From Chionis minor (taxonomy: Eukaryota > Chordata > Aves > Charadriiformes > Chionididae): DNA of 64,000 nucleotides. Under the pieces are notes generated by a model that did no database searches, was not told the origin of the DNA, and saw nothing but the letters and a program-made list of their open reading frames with translations. The DNA lies in contig VZSF01011357.1 in the NCBI GenBank assembly GCA_013398295.1, positions 311,792 to 375,791 on the forward strand, given 5' to 3'. Of this stretch, positions 1 to 13,375 are shown in pieces (positions within the stretch are counted from its first letter, which is position 1; the number at the start of each line of letters is the position of its first letter). A program made the position numbers and the translations under genes.

Positions 1-78
1 ACAGTGATCTGTTTTAGTTAAATTGAAAACATGCACAAGGGAGTGTTTCAGCTTTGTGGACAGAAAACACTGGAAATG

Positions 79-130
79 TGGTTTGGTTGGTTTTTGGGGT
101 TTTTTTTTTTGTTTGTTTTGTTTTTTCTGT
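79..130 (+). repeat. T/G-rich tract
   Basis: The tract reads tggtttggttggtttttggg followed by a T11 run and gtttgttttg. It belongs to a set of similar tracts at 3354-3396, 17767-17787, 28689-28701, 36157-36175 and 42014-42062, with the reverse complement at 16673-16697 and 46787-46817. Confidence 0.85.
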
Positions 131-3100
131 TTGCCAGTGATGATTAGCTCTCAGGGATGCCCAGCCTGTGGCTGGGAGAGGGTGAGCTCTCTTCTTCTAG
201 GACAAAGATCCAAATATTGTTAGTTATCCACCCAAACCTCATGAAATTGAGGACGAGGTGCTTGCCTCCCTTTATCATTCTAATTTTACCCGAATACTCA
301 ACTATTTTGTACAGTGTTAACATAAGCATTTACAAAGCCAGTCCCTCTGGAGGATGACAGCAATTGTTTTGCTTAATGTTTAATGGCTTCCTCTCCCCCT
401 GGACTCTGTGCCAGTGCATACTGTAATGAACAAGCTCTGGCAGAATATTATAGCCTCACTTCATCTATTAGGACACTTTACATAGAAATTTATTTTGCGC
501 TACCATGAATTATATAAATACACAAATTAAAGATACATACGCAATAACTGCTTGCAGAGAGCATTGTCTGCAGCAAACTCATTAGGAGAATGAATTACTC
601 TGTAGAAAATCACTTAACCTTTGTGGATTTCCTGGTACTGTGTTTATTAATGCCCTTGCTTTGTTTTGAAGTAATATCTCCGTGTTATCTGAAAACATGC
701 TTCAGATTTGAAAATTAATGTACAGTGTTAAGGTTTCCTCTGAACATACTAATTATATAGAAAGCAAAAAAGTGAGGTCTCATTCTGCTCTCCCACATCT
801 GTGTATAAAAGAGGAAGGACGTGCCCCCTTGGGCAAAGACTTTTGAAACCATGATGCAGGGCTAAACTCCTTCGGAGGAGGAAAAGAAAAAAAAAAATAA
901 AAGGGCTTTGGTTTCCATGGGCAAATGTTGATTACAAGCGGAAAGCTTCACTGAACGGCCTTTATCAGGATTTGCCCGCAGGGCTCAGTGGCTAACATTT
1001 TGCCGTGGAAAATACTTCTCCAACAGCACATGGAGATGAGGGGAAAATAGCAAGCTAACTTTTTGGCAAAAGGTCTACGTCAGTTAGAAAAACAATGCTC
1101 AACGTGCACATGTTTCTGTCAGGAAGACTGCTAGCAGGAATACGGCAACTCCAGTAATTTTGCAAGTAGTAAAAACAGGATGCATCAGGAATAGCACGCT
1201 CGGTACAGAGCAACCCACGCAGAAATGCACTGCCACAGGAAGCTGTGTGTGTGCGGAGACCCGCACCCGTATTTTCAGTGGCAAAGCATCTCTGAATCTT
1301 TATATAGTATTTCATATAGTATTTAACAAAAGCTAGTGATTAGTCACTGAAAATTTCAAGAGACCTTGGTAACCCGACTTCCGACATGTTCTGTGGCAAA
1401 ACGGTGGCCTGTCCTGTTTATTTATTGGGTGGGCTGTGACCCGGGTAACTGAGGAGAAGCTGCTGCAGGTGCAAGCAGATGGCAATCAGCCATCATGCTG
1501 CTGGCTGCGTGGACAGAAGGGATGATGCAATGAAGGCAATGGGAAAATTTGGTTCAGTAGTTTTTAAGTCTGTAGCCTTAATTCCGGGACATACTAAAGG
1601 AAGTTGAAAGAAGACAATGACTCTGATGCATATTGGAGCAGACTGATGTTCCTTGAATCTGCTGTATTTGAGATTTGTGGGGTTTGATACCGCTTCTGTG
1701 GCACGGAGTTGCCTCTACCTTTGCTGGAAAATACATGTCATTGTATGTCTGCTACATCATGCTTGTACCTTATACAGCTGGAATTAGAACCCTGCAGTAA
1801 GTCAGCAGAGAGCAAAGGTTATTGACTTCCACTGATACGTTTCAGGTGATATTAATAGAAATAGAATAAAACTTTGCCCTGGAGGACAAATCTTCAGCAA
1901 AAGGCTGCTTGGGATAATTAAACCAATCATACAAGCCATGTCATCCTGAAATGAATTGACAAGCAATATTAACCTGACTGACACTCCAGCCTCCTTACAG
2001 GTCTGGAGCCCTGGCAATGAGTGAAAAAGCTGGCATCGGGGCAGGGAGGGGGGTGGTCCTGAGGACGAGTGTGCTCTATCTGGCAGCATATCTGAGTCTT
2101 GCACTTACTTAACTGTAGAGTAAGAAGAAAAAAAATCCAATCTTTGCTGCTTCTGCACATCAGCATCAGCTACTGCTTTATCCTTTACATGTTGTGAATT
2201 CGGTATGAAATATTTGCCAGCGGGGGAAGGAGGGTTGGGTATGGAGGGTGTTGCCCGTAAAGTAAGTAGAAGACCTGGAAGGGAGCAGGGGGAGGAATCA
2301 CTGCGATGGAGAGAGGATCTGAATTGCTGCAACCTCTGTGCTCTGGTGTTTAACTCCCACCTTACAAAAGGAAACAGCTTGTAAGAAACTGCTAATTTAG
2401 GTAGGTTATGGATCAACAGGCTTCAGTCTCCTGTGAATTATGTGAATGTTCTTATTTATTGCTGGAGGTTATAACAGGTTAACTCTGCATATCGGGATCA
2501 TGAGATTTCTCAAGAGCAATACAAAGTGTTTCACACATGGGCTGTACAACTGAAGGGTCTAGTCTGTGAAAGCTCTTAATCCAAACGCTGTAATTTGTAA
2601 AGAAAAATGAAGCAAGGTTGCTTATTTCTGGTGGATACTTATAAGAAGAACATACCTTGTACTTACTTAGATTTTTCTCCTATAAGAGGGAAGGGGGAAG
2701 AAGATGATACTAAAGTAGATTAGTGGCACGTCATCCTTTTCTGTAAGAAAAACCAATGAATTTTAGAACTGTTCTTTCTAGTGAAACCAAAGCAGCTCTG
2801 AGTTTTAAACCAACTTCATTGTCCTGGAGCTAGAGTACAATAATTTGTAAGTTGAAACTAAAACATAACTTTGTATATCTTATTGACATTATCTGATCAC
2901 AAATGAGTACTTCCTAACTGTAACAGTGGAATTCAACTTTTAAACAAAAATGCTTCGTGGATACTGACCTTCTCTGTATATTTTAGCTTTTGCATAATGA
3001 AGTTACGGGACCCACTCTATGTGGATGAACATTTCTATTTTCATATTAGGTTGGTAACAACATCTTTCTTTCATGTGGGATGATTGGAAGCACAGCCGCT

Positions 3101-3353
3101 TAGTTAGCATTTTGGTTTTCCTCTAATAGTTATCAACACGAGTGAAAACATGCATACACGGATTTGGGAATGTGGACAAACTGTCAAACCCATTGATCAA
3201 ATGTTCAGAGAGATAAAAGTTGAAAACTTTTTTTCAATGCTGTAAGAAAGACAGCTGTTAGTCTCTAGTTCAATAGTGAATGGCGAGCCCTATAAGGTAA
3301 ATCTTCTCACTGTTCTTTTGGAAAACATGCACGCTTCTTGTTTTTAGAGATGC

Positions 3354-3396
3354 TGGGGGGTTTTGGTTTTTTGGTTGGTGGTTTTTTTTTTTTTGT
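3354..3396 (+). repeat. T/G-rich tract
   Basis: A G6 run, then TTTTGG, TTTTTTGG, TTGGTGG and a T13 run. Composition and word order resemble the tract at 79-130. Confidence 0.85.
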
Positions 3397-5639
3397 GAAA
3401 GCTCCTCAACATGCACACATTCTCATCTTCCACCTCACTCTCCCAAATGCAATCATCTCTGTGCTGATTGACCTAAGTGATCACCATGGTTTCCAATTCA
3501 ATTCAGGTCCCCAAAGAGGACTTTTAATTAAGAAGCTCTAATAGAATCTAGGAGAAAATTTCTAAGTCCCCAGTCTTCAGGCCGTGAGCTGCAGATCCCG
3601 GGGGTGTCTACGGCCAAATAGTAGGTAGGAGACCCTAAACATGTCCTTTCTGGAAAGGTCATATCCTATGCAGAAATCTGCGTAGGTAAGTCTTCTAGAT
3701 GTAGACATCCACTGCAAAATTCCTAGGGATCACAAGAAGTTGAAAAGCTCTGCAATAGGCTGCTGCTGAGCAGTGAGTAGTGACCGGGAGAGCAGTGGAG
3801 TCGGAAGCGGCACAGGGGAGCCCGGCTGGTGCTGCAGGTGCTGCAACTACGGGACTTCACTGGTGCTTTGCTAGATGTAAAAGCACCCCTGTTTTGGTAG
3901 CAAGACCCAAAATATTTAAGAAGTGGTTTTTACCCCAAGTGTGTTTGAGCTAGCCACAGATTTTAGTCGCCATCACCTGAGTTGCAAATGTGTGCAACTT
4001 CCAACAGTACTTGGGATTGGCCTGTATTTATTTCAGTGGGGACAATCCCACCTTGTGCGCACGTGCATGTGGAGCAGAGCGTGCTGGTGTTTACCCAGCA
4101 GCTCGTACTAATCTCCAGGAAGCAACTTGTGCTTGCTGGACCGTGGGTGCAATGTTTGGTATGCTGTGCAGAAGTGCAGAAGCACTTGGGAATGCTTTCA
4201 CACCGGGAGCTCCAGCATTGGCCACCTATGAGGACAAAAAGTGGGACTGGAGGACGCTTCTGAATTCTTTCAAGCATGGTATTTGCTGAAAAGCAAAGTT
4301 CCAGAAAATTGGAGCCGAGTATAAACTTGAGATAACTTTGGTGAATAGTTCTTGGCTGGAAGACAAAAGGGAAAATGTAAATGTTCTGTGTAGATTGTTT
4401 CAGGATTAAACATCTTGAATTTTTGCTTCAAAATGCTCTCCCTTCTGGCAATTCTCTCAAAACTTCTGGTCATACAAATCTGAGTTATTGAAGATACTAC
4501 TTGAGGACTCCTGTCAGAACAATATTTTGCTTAATTGGAAGTTTTTTTAAGCTCTTCGTTTAGTTGAAAATCTCTGAAGTTTTCCTTTGGAACATAGCTT
4601 GAAACAATTTCTTTTTTTTCAGCTTATTACTCCTCTGTTAGCTAGCTGAACAGAAAGTACTTTGCAAGTACCCAAGAGGGGATGATGGAAAAACAGAATA
4701 AATTCATAAATAAAAGCTTTGCTTGTGATAAGTCATCCATCCCCTTGACACAGCAGCACTCCAAGGCCAGACCTGGACCACTTGTCCAGAGCTACCTGTA
4801 CTTTTCTGTACTTTGTAGTTGCACCAACACGTGTCTAATGTGGGCCAGTCTGCTGATTTATAGAAGTCATATATACTGCATTAGTATGAGTGAGTGAAAA
4901 CTTCCCTTAGCTCCCCCTCCACAGAAGAAACCTGGAAAAAAGAAGGGTTTTGAAGGAAGTCCGTGCCAGGCTGTGAGCAGGGCATGGTAGTCACGGGTGG
5001 GAGGCAGACTGCAGAAAGGAACAAAACCCGGGTCGTGGTAATTTAACCAGTTCTGCGCAGAGGAACACCCCTTGCTCGGCTCAACTCCTGGCAGACTTGG
5101 TTTTCCATCTGGTGAAAAATGGGGACGACATGCCTCCCTTGCTACCCTTTGAAAAACACTTCAATATCCTCCGAGGAGATATAAGTGCAGCATCATTATA
5201 ACTGTGAAATGAATTGCTCGCTTGCTGGATTTAGCAGCTTCCTGTTCTGGAAACCTGAGACACCATCTCAAATTTCTGTTTGTTGTCAGCCTAGAAGAAG
5301 AGACTCCAAGGCTGCGAAGCCTCTGGTGAGGCAGTGCTTCATTTGCTAATTGTCTCTGCCAGACAATGCCATTTACACTGAGCACAAAACCACCTCTAAC
5401 CTCCACTGACCAGAAAATTGTTATATCCTTGAACTCCCAGCCTTCTGAAACTGTAGCCGGCATTGCAAACTCGGGCTGTGTATGTCGGCTCCTCTGACAG
5501 GACAGCAAGGTACAGGAATACTTATTGCCGATTAAATTTACAAACATCCCTGTTCCCAGACCTAATTATGATATTGTAAGCAACCGCAGTATAAAAAAAG
5601 ATGCCTGACTTGTCATACATCATGTAATGAATCTTTTGC

Positions 5640-5790
5640 TCCCAGGACCACCGCGCCGTGTCCTTCGAGAGGTGACCGGAGCTGGGCACGGGGCTGACAT
5701 CCGCCGTGGCAGGGGTGGGCTCTGGGCGCTCAGCCTGCATGGGGGTCTCTGGCTGCGGCGTGGGGCAGAGGCAGCGTGAAGGTTCGCTCT
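5640..5790. other. CpG-rich patch in the 3' flank of TTC7A
   Basis: About a dozen CpGs in 150 bases, including ccaccgcgccgtg and ggctgcggcgtgg, inside otherwise ordinary sequence 7 kb beyond the TTC7A stop codon. It could mark a promoter of an unannotated transcript, but no exon was recognised next to it. Confidence 0.35.
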
Positions 5791-6658
5791 TACTCCCACA
5801 GCCTGGGCTTTTTGGGGGTTTCTGGCAGAAAAGCCGGTGAAGCTGGAGTTTGCCTCTTGTGAGAGCTTGTCAGTAAGGAAAATGTCTTCAATTTTTACAT
5901 TTTTCACTGCTCTCTTGCTTTTTTACAACATTACGGTGCTTTGCCTTTTTGCTGTAGAAGATTCAGACGTTCTGTCTGCCTGTTTCTCCCCCTCCATCAG
6001 CCAAACAATCACCACAACTACACGAGTTTTAAATGGGATCAGATCTGCAGGTTCAGGGGAATGACCTGTAATGTTTTTTTCCGCCACAATTCAACACTTG
6101 CTTGAGTTGGAGCACTGAGACAACCTTTGGGTCTTTTGCCCTTTAGTTGATGGACCTGCAGGGAAGTTTTTGGCTGTGAGATGTTGCTCTTCATTTTGGA
6201 GACAACATAGCAGAGGAAACTGGTTTGAGCCACGGCTCAGTTAAATGCATCAGTGACTGCTAATGGCAACAGAAAAACCCAGTGATACCTCGGTCTCCTT
6301 TCTCTAACATGAGTCTTTAAAGATCAGCAGGTTGTGTGTATATTTTTCCTTTGTTCCAAAGGCTGGTTCAGGCACGTCTGACTGGGATGTGACATCTCCT
6401 GTGGGATGTGGTTAAACACAAAGTCAACGCTGCTGCTTTGGTGACTCCACAAAAACCTGGCAGCCAGAGACTGTTGTGGAAGTGAGTATCTGGGCAGCAG
6501 CGATGCTTCTCGTCATCCTTGCTGTTTATGGGCCTGCTAAATATCTGGGCTTCCCACGAGGCAGGAATATACTGTATGTATGAGTTGGTTTTAGCTGTTC
6601 TGCAGCAGAAAGACAGAAGCGGAGGTGTGAATCAATTATTTAGATATATAACATATGT

Positions 6659-6687
6659 ATTAAATTATTAAAAATTATTAAATTATT
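6659..6687 (+). repeat. short tandem repeat, two copies of ATTAAATTATT
   Basis: Two identical 11-base copies start at 6659 and 6677, separated by seven A/T bases, within an AT-rich stretch of the 3' flank. Confidence 0.85.
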
Positions 6688-9600
6688 CCTAATGACCTTT
6701 CAAGAGCATCATGACAAAATTACCACTGAAATATAACTTGGTTCTCTGCAAGGGAAGAAGTCATTCTGAATTAAGGGTGGAGAGTACCCAAACCATCTGG
6801 AGCTCCTCCCAGCAATGAGGGGCGAAAAGGCTTATTTTCTTCTCATGTAAATGGAAAGGGAATATTAAACATCCGTGCAATGTGGAGAGGAGAATAGGCA
6901 ATGTACCTATTCGGATTGCAGCATTGGGATGGCAGCAAAGGGAGTGGTCTCCCTCCGAGAGGACTGAACAATGACATTCTCCAGTTTTTGCCGGGGTTCC
7001 GTTGTACGACCCAGTTGGGCTCCTACTTGGAGGGGCCGTGGCAGCCTTTTCACTGCCTCTGCCCCCCACAGAAACCCCACACTGCCGTTTTCCTTCCTTT
7101 CTGTACTGTGGGACAGAGGGGGAAAAAATCAGAGCTAGTATTTTGTTTGCTTCAATTTCCAGTTTTGAAGACTTTGTACCAACAGCTGAAGGACTTAATT
7201 CTGTTACTGCCACAGAGGAACCTTGTTCTGCTCGAGTTATACTGAATGCACTCGTAAACCAAAGCAGCCACAGTAAGGAAGAAATGCTCTTCAAAAACCC
7301 TCTCCTTAAACTCATTTGAGTAGGTAACTAAGGGGTCGGCTTTTTAAGAAGGCCCTCTTGAAGCTTGCCCAAAAGATTAATTTGTAAACGCGAAGAATGC
7401 TCTAGAAGGTCTTGAATGGAGACATTTACTTGCAAATAACCACAGGAGTAACTGCTTGTTGCAAAAAGATGTTTAATGCCATTGTGGCCAAAATAAGGTC
7501 AGTCCCTAAACTTGACAACATAGTATTTGCATACTACCTTGATGTTAAGAGTTTCTCACACTACCTTTGTTTATTTTTACTGGAAGAAGCACAAGAAAAG
7601 CCTGATGCTCACTTAAATTTCCATAAATCCAAACATCTGAAGCTATGTTACTCCTTTTTCCTGGCTCTGTTCCTCTCTGAAAGCACGCCGCTTGCATGCT
7701 CACTCTCGTTTTTCCCATGAACTACAGGGTGTAGGCCAAAATACCCTTTGCAACTGGTAACTTGCTAGGCACTCTAGGTTCCAGTTAATATAACAAATGC
7801 TTGTTTCATAATGCCTGAAGTATCTCTGGCATGAATATATTAAAAGTCCTGAAATTGGCAGGAAATATGAGGAGCATTTTTTGTTTTCCACAGGGTCCGT
7901 TTTATTCATCCGGTGAAAACATCTCACAATGACAAAAAAAAGTTAAGTTACATGGAAAACCCAATTCTGACAACCGCGTTAACAGTATTCAAGTGGCAGG
8001 TAGGAAACACCTGTATGAGCACCTCTCTGTGTACTGCCTCGGGGAGGTTCTTACTGGTATCACCACGTTGCTCCGCAATGGTGTCGCATCCCTATCAGTG
8101 GTTTTAGCTACGCACGGGCATGTGTTTCTACAGGGAAATCAGCTGGATCTTTTAGCATCCAGTTACGCAGGAACCTGCCTTGGTTTGCTGGAGACGAAGG
8201 CAGGAGCCAGTTCATTACAGGCAAAGTTGGAGGAACCATCTCGGCAGCTGCTGAGTCAGTGGTTACCTCCCCTTCTGCCAACACCACTGAATCAATGGAT
8301 GTTTCAGCTTCTCATTTCTAAGAAAATAACTGTTTATCTGACGGTGCACCGATATCCCGCAGCACTGAGCAACCTAACAGCGGGGAAACCGCCGCCTGGA
8401 GCCAGGCTTAGGGACAGGCAGAGGGTTGGTTAAACCAGCACGAGTCGGGGGGGTGCCGGTGACCAAGACCCTGCAGCTGGTGGCAGCTGCTGCCTCGCAG
8501 GTGAGAGCAGGTGCCAGGGCAGTGCCGATGGGCATCCGGATGGGCACTGCGGCTCTCCTCAGCCAAATACGTGACACGCTGGGGGATGGAGAAATGTCTC
8601 AGCTACCCGTGCTCGTTGCATAATTGTCAAATATGCCTGTAATACAATTCCGTCAGAGGCAATTATCGCTGCAGCGCGGTTGCTCTGGGAAGCCTTCCTC
8701 TCCTAGGCCGAATTGCAACTATCAAATCTCTGTTGGTTTGGCTGAAAAAAGATCACAGCAGAGATGTCTTTTCACTAAAAAGGATTGTTTCCCACTCTGC
8801 TGTCATTAAAATGAAATATAAACTAGCCAAACTCTGTCTTCACGAAGACTCTCTGAAAATGGAACATTTTTTGGATTAAAATAACTGTAATTCAAACTGC
8901 AGCAGCCAGTGCTGTGCCTACTTTGGTATCTAGCCAGTGAATTTTAAAGTAAACACCCTCCAGGACTGTTCACCATTTGGATTGATTAGTCATTACCAAG
9001 AGAAGATAATTAGCACTTCTGAAGCATTGTGATAATCAGTAGCATGAACTGTTACCAATAGAAACGGACTGGGGTACTTGAGCAGCGCAGGGATATGGCA
9101 GCTCTGTTGTACTCCCTGTACAGAACCAGTATACCGGTGGGCAGATCCTCAGCTGGAGGAAATGCTCATAAATACCAACAACTCCAGTGGAGCTAATGAC
9201 AGTTTACACGGGGTAAGGCAGGGAAGGAGGGGGTTGTTCCCTGGCCTGTTGGGCTTCTCCTTCTGTTATCCTGGAGGCAGAGTCATTTTTGTTACAATAT
9301 GCAAACCTTCTTGTTTGTCAAAGGCAACCGCAAATACTACTCCTTTACTACACAACAGAAAATCAGGAGCTAATTATTTTTCTTTTGTATGCACCCTGCC
9401 AACACAAAGGAAAATAACTTTGTGGCGGAACAAGAGGAACCTGGGTATACCTGGGTTGTTCAGGCAACGATGCCTTTTTTCTCTTCTGCTTTCTAAACTA
9501 ATGAGAAAGCTCTGTTGGACTCAAGTCAGTGCTAAAACTCACAGCCTTGATATTTCACTTACTGTCCCCCAAACTTCCATTACTTATGATCATCTGTAAT

Positions 9601-11173
9601 AATCATATGAGGGATGGGATGTAAATCTTATATTCTTAGTCTCAAACCCTGAGCTTTAAGCATGCCAGGCTCCCTGCTACACAAAGAAATATTACTTACT
9701 GAGCCCAGGGAAGTAGGTCTGTTAGATTTACCAACATTGCTGTCTAAATAAATACTACAATATATAGGCTCAACTGAAGTAGTTGGCTTTTGTTTTCTGT
9801 ACCTGGAAGTATGAACAAAATCCATGCCGAAAAACAGAGGCAGCTTGTAAGCTTGGGAAAGCTTCTGTTTTGGTGAGCACTAATAACAAATGTAGCTAGA
9901 GGATTTACCCCCAAAATACTTGCAAGTCTGAAAAACCCACCCTCTTTCTTGCACTGTACAGAGCATTTCAGGCCAATATGACACCCCTGCAGCCAACGCA
10001 TGCTTCGTGTCCTCTGGGAAGCACGCAGTGAATCTCAGGATCGAGTCCAGTTTCCAGGCCAAGTACTTTGCAATTGATGTAGGGGTTGTGGTGTGGTGTG
10101 CTGTGCTGGTAGAGAGTAGCTTACCCATGTAATTCCTATTGATGCTGATGGCATTTACTCATGTACGTCTTCCTTGCCACACCTGAAGCAGGACTCTTAG
10201 GACTGCAATTCCTATGCCAGCAACACTCCTTAACGTGCACAACAAATACGGGACCACCCTGGCAACATCTGACCGGTTGACACACTCGAAGCACTTGTGC
10301 ATATTTGCACCTCTCCTAGGAAGATGACTGCTGTGGCAAGTCTGAGTATCGCCGAGGTGAAGTTTGCCTGATGGCAACAAAAGTGATGGGTCGGTGGCCG
10401 TTTACAAGCTACACGTGCAGAAGTAAATGGGTCTGTGTTTGCTTCTCAGCTGCTGCTGGGAAACGGGCACCGTCCTGCCAGCTAGCTTACGGACCTCTCA
10501 ACGCGGTTCCTCCGTTGCAGAGGTGGATACAGAGTTTGTGCTCAAATAGCTGTCCGGTACACAGGAGTTGCTATGGCAGCGCTTTACAGATATACATTGC
10601 ACAAGAAAGCGGTGATGTCGGACCACGCTGACTCTTTTTTTTGTGTCTTACGCAGGAGGCTCGCTCCCACCCTGGGAACTGTGGAGCAGAACAAATATCG
10701 GAATATAATATCCATCTATATATATCTACTTAAGTCTATTGTCAGATTGCATCTGACTGTGGAACTGGGTTTAAAACACCTGGGTAACAATTTACATATT
10801 ATGTCAATAACAACATCTCTTCCCCCTTTCCCACCTGCAGTGCAGAGCAAGCCAACTTCATTGCATCCTTCACGGCAAAATGGGTCTCTGCTGCGTCTTT
10901 TTATCTTTGTGAAACTCAATTAATTCTGGTACTTGAACACCTACTCCTTCCTCTGCTGCTGGTGCTATTGCAAAGGAGAAATGCGGCCGGGTAACACTGT
11001 CTCCTTGGAAACCTGCTTCTGGCCTAAAAAAGCTTGGTTTGGTGCCTGTGTGGCACTGGAAAACCAGAGACCTCACAGGCTGAGCACCTTTCAGGCTGGG
11101 CTACTTTCACTCCAGATCCCTCGGTGAACAGAGGAATAAGCTGGGCTATTGCACCAGCAAGATTTAACGGGGG

Positions 11174-11198
11174 AAAAAAAAATATATATATATATATT
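11174..11198 (+). repeat. A9 run followed by (TA)n
   Basis: Nine A bases followed by about eight TA units, a simple repeat in the 3' flank of TTC7A. Confidence 0.95.
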
Positions 11199-12539
11199 GG
11201 CCCAGGAGTGCAACACACTGCTGAGAACAACCTGAGGGCAGTGTAATTCCGAAGGGAAGCAGGACCTGAAGCTGCCCAGGGGCAGGAGCTCTGTGATGGT
11301 GTGGTCTGGGAGCAGCATGAGGGGCCACCTCTTGACTAGCCTGCAGATTTCCAAATAATTGTAAACAACGCTGACTTCAAGTCTGCTGCCAGAGCCTCAG
11401 GCTCTTTTAAGAAATAACCCCTACTCATTTATTGCCTGAGGATATTATTATTTCCGGAACGAACTAGTTGCAGATCACAATACTGGGCAGAATTATAGTA
11501 CAAAGTGTGTTTTAGTGCAAAACTACTTAGGAAATAGTCACAAATCTTCTTTAGACAGTAACGGGCACAGGGCCTCAACCTTTTTGTGTAGAAAAGTGCC
11601 CGCAGCTCCTTTCTGCATCATCTTCACCTTGGGACTGGTCTGGATGGGGCTGGCTCTCATGCGCTGTGTGACAGCATGGTACAGCTCGGCCTCGCTGCCG
11701 AGGTGCCGGGGAGGTCAAGCACAGCTTATAGCAGGGGGTACGGCAGCTGCGGCCCCCACCCCGGCTGTGCCAGCTTGGGGGGGGCCGCACGGATCGGGAG
11801 CTCTTCAGATGGCTCTGAAGAGATTGCTCCTAGATCTGATACGAGACGCAAAATGATCCCGCTCTGCTGAACGCTCAACTCCGTACCTCTAACGTGCAAT
11901 TTCCACAGACAATCCAAAGATTTGGTTTTAACACAGAAGTAATTCATATACACACATACTGCCTTCAGCATACTTTCCCTTAAAAGACTGCTGACATCTT
12001 TTGCATCATGAAAAGATGGATATGAAAATGTTTTGTGCCAGGAATGGTAATGCAGTAGAGCAGAGAGTTCAGTCAGTATATACCGGTAGTCACCGTATTC
12101 CTCACTAAAAGTGATGCAGTAAGAATGAAGTTCAGAGTTTATATTATCTATTTCATGTAAGCCCTTTCAATAAATATGTAATTGGAAATACATATATGTT
12201 TTTAATACTAGTTCAAGTGTGAACTTATTTGGTCTTTGGTCTTTCTGCTTTTGTGACTCAGACTGCAATAGCAGCTTTTAAAAAAAAGTATTTTTAATTT
12301 AAATTGGTCTAGGCAAGTGCCACACTAAATATAGTGAGCATATGCAGTATATAAGAGCAAGGCAGGAAAAAGGATTATCAAAATAGCTGAAATAATTTTG
12401 TAAACAGGATATACTGCATGTCTATATCGTTTCATTGTCATTCCCATCCTGTCAGATCTGTGTGGAGGCGGCCACACGCTTAAGAACAACTTGGTCAAGT
12501 TTGTCAGTGCATTTACTCCTGTTTAGAGCAGGTCTGGGC

Positions 12540-12572
12540 TTTAATTCAGGGCTTGGAGTTTTTATCTTTAAT
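12540..12572 (-). terminator. two ATTAAA candidate poly(A) signals, distal
   Basis: ATTAAA occurs on the minus strand at 12572-12567 and again at 12545-12540, about 345-375 bases after the TGA. This is the common variant of the poly(A) hexamer. Either could end the TTC7A 3' UTR. A further AATAAA lies near 11432-11427. The actual 3' end cannot be decided from sequence alone. Confidence 0.3.
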
Positions 12573-12854
12573 GAAAATTGAAAGGTGCAAGTGCTTAGAA
12601 CAGCTGTACTCTAGCATGATCTGTTCTACAGACAGTCACCTTGAACCAACACTTTGAAATAAGCCTTGCTGTTAACTTGAGCAGGAGGTTAGCCAGGCAC
12701 CTGTGAAGAAAAAGGCGTTCTCTATTTCTGCCTGTTGCAAATTCTTCAACAGTTAGGCTTGTCTCAGCTAAGCAGGTAGACCCGAGCCCCATCCTGGAAT
12801 CACTTTGTCCAGTTCCAGGTTACAATGGCACTTTTCTGTTGGGCTTTTTCTTCA

Positions 12855-12860
12855 TTTATT
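12855..12860 (-). terminator. candidate TTC7A poly(A) signal, proximal
   Basis: AATAAA on the minus strand (TTTATT on the plus strand), 57 bases after the TGA. If used it would give an unusually short 3' UTR of about 80 bases. The sequence just downstream is not strongly GT-rich, so this may not be the main site. Confidence 0.35.
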
Positions 12861-12917
12861 TGTTTGGTTTTAGGTGTCTGTCCACAGAATGAAGGTGCTT
12901 AGCTGCAGGGCAAAGCT

Positions 12918-13139
12918 TCAGAGCTCCCGGGGTATGACAGTGAACGGGATGACAGGACTGCTGGATTCGAGGTCCAAGGCGGTGAGGAAGCATTCGATGG
13001 CTGCTTCATTTTTCCCCTGAGCTTGCAAAACCTCTCCAAGGCTGTTCCAGGCCCTGTGACTGGTGGTCTGGATCCGGATGGCATCTCTGAGGACTTTCTG
13101 GGCCAGGTCCCTCCGCCCAAGTCTGCTCAGCACCAGGCC
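12918..13139 (-). CDS. TTC7A: TTC7A terminal coding exon with stop codon
   Basis: The exon has 73 codons plus TGA (12920-12918). It begins [20 protein letters not shown], passes through [13 protein letters not shown] and [10 protein letters not shown], and ends [14 protein letters not shown]. The I-P-R-E-L terminus is that of TTC7A as I recall it. The W, L-G, A, F and A positions fit the canonical TPR spacing for the last repeat. The acceptor is cttgtttgttgacag, ending at 13140. It joins in phase 0 to the M-H-S-L end of the exon 33.4 kb away, exactly as the mammalian protein reads, so no exon is missing between them. The GTG codon near the 5' end is an internal valine and not a start. Mammalian TTC7A is about 858 residues; the three exons here give its last 185 or so. 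Confidence 0.97.
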   Translation of the reverse strand, partial: GLVLSRLGRRDLAQKVLRDAIRIQTTSHRAWNSLGEVLQAQGKNEAAIECFLTALDLESSSPVIPFTVIPREL

Positions 13140-13308
13140 CTGTCAACAAACAAGTGATGAGTGGTTAACAATGGCACAAAATGAAGAAACGGAGTGCCCT
13201 GAGCTCCCAGCAAGCCAGGCAGACATATGAGTGCAGCCACAGGAGTCCTAGGGGGAAGAATCTCTACCTATTTCTGGAGAAGAGACGCAATCAGCTGTTA
13301 AGGTCTGC

Positions 13309-13375
13309 TTTTTTTTAATTAAAAAATTTTAAATTTTAAATTAATTAATAAAATACAATTTTTATTTAAAAAACC
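13309..13375. repeat. AT-rich low-complexity tract
   Basis: About 65 bases composed almost entirely of A and T, with repeated TTTTAAA and TTAATTAATAA words, ending in the run AAAAAACCCC. It lies about 170 bp inside the intron from the TTC7A terminal exon. An N at 13434 follows. Confidence 0.9.

Larger units (their letters stand above)
1..12539. other. 3' flank and intergenic sequence, no gene recognised
   Basis: This stretch lies downstream of TTC7A. I checked all open frames by eye. The longest (9078-9599 plus, 6761-7315 minus) show no domain, motif or exon structure I recognise. In mammals STPG4 and CALM2 lie downstream of TTC7A, but neither PG-rich repeats nor EF-hands were seen here. Content is unique-looking sequence with T/G-rich tracts at 79-130 and 3354-3396, a small AT-rich repeat at 6659-6687, a CpG-rich patch at about 5640-5790, and an A/TA tract at 11174-11198. 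No clear CR1 copy was seen, though fragments could be missed. Confidence 0.7.

Noticed and set aside
79..130. GGGGTTTT words as interstitial telomere repeats
   Set aside because: The vertebrate unit is TTAGGG; these tracts lack it and are not periodic.
6761..7315. 184-codon minus-strand open frame
   Set aside because: No recognisable domain, no splice-bounded structure, and an overlapping plus-strand frame of 114 codons; consistent with chance.
9078..9599. 173-codon plus-strand frame in the TTC7A 3' flank
   Set aside because: No known domain, and composition like the surrounding non-coding sequence.
12918..13133. Start codon at the GTG near the 5' end of the terminal exon
   Set aside because: The frame continues upstream through G-L to a consensus acceptor; it is an internal valine of a spliced gene.
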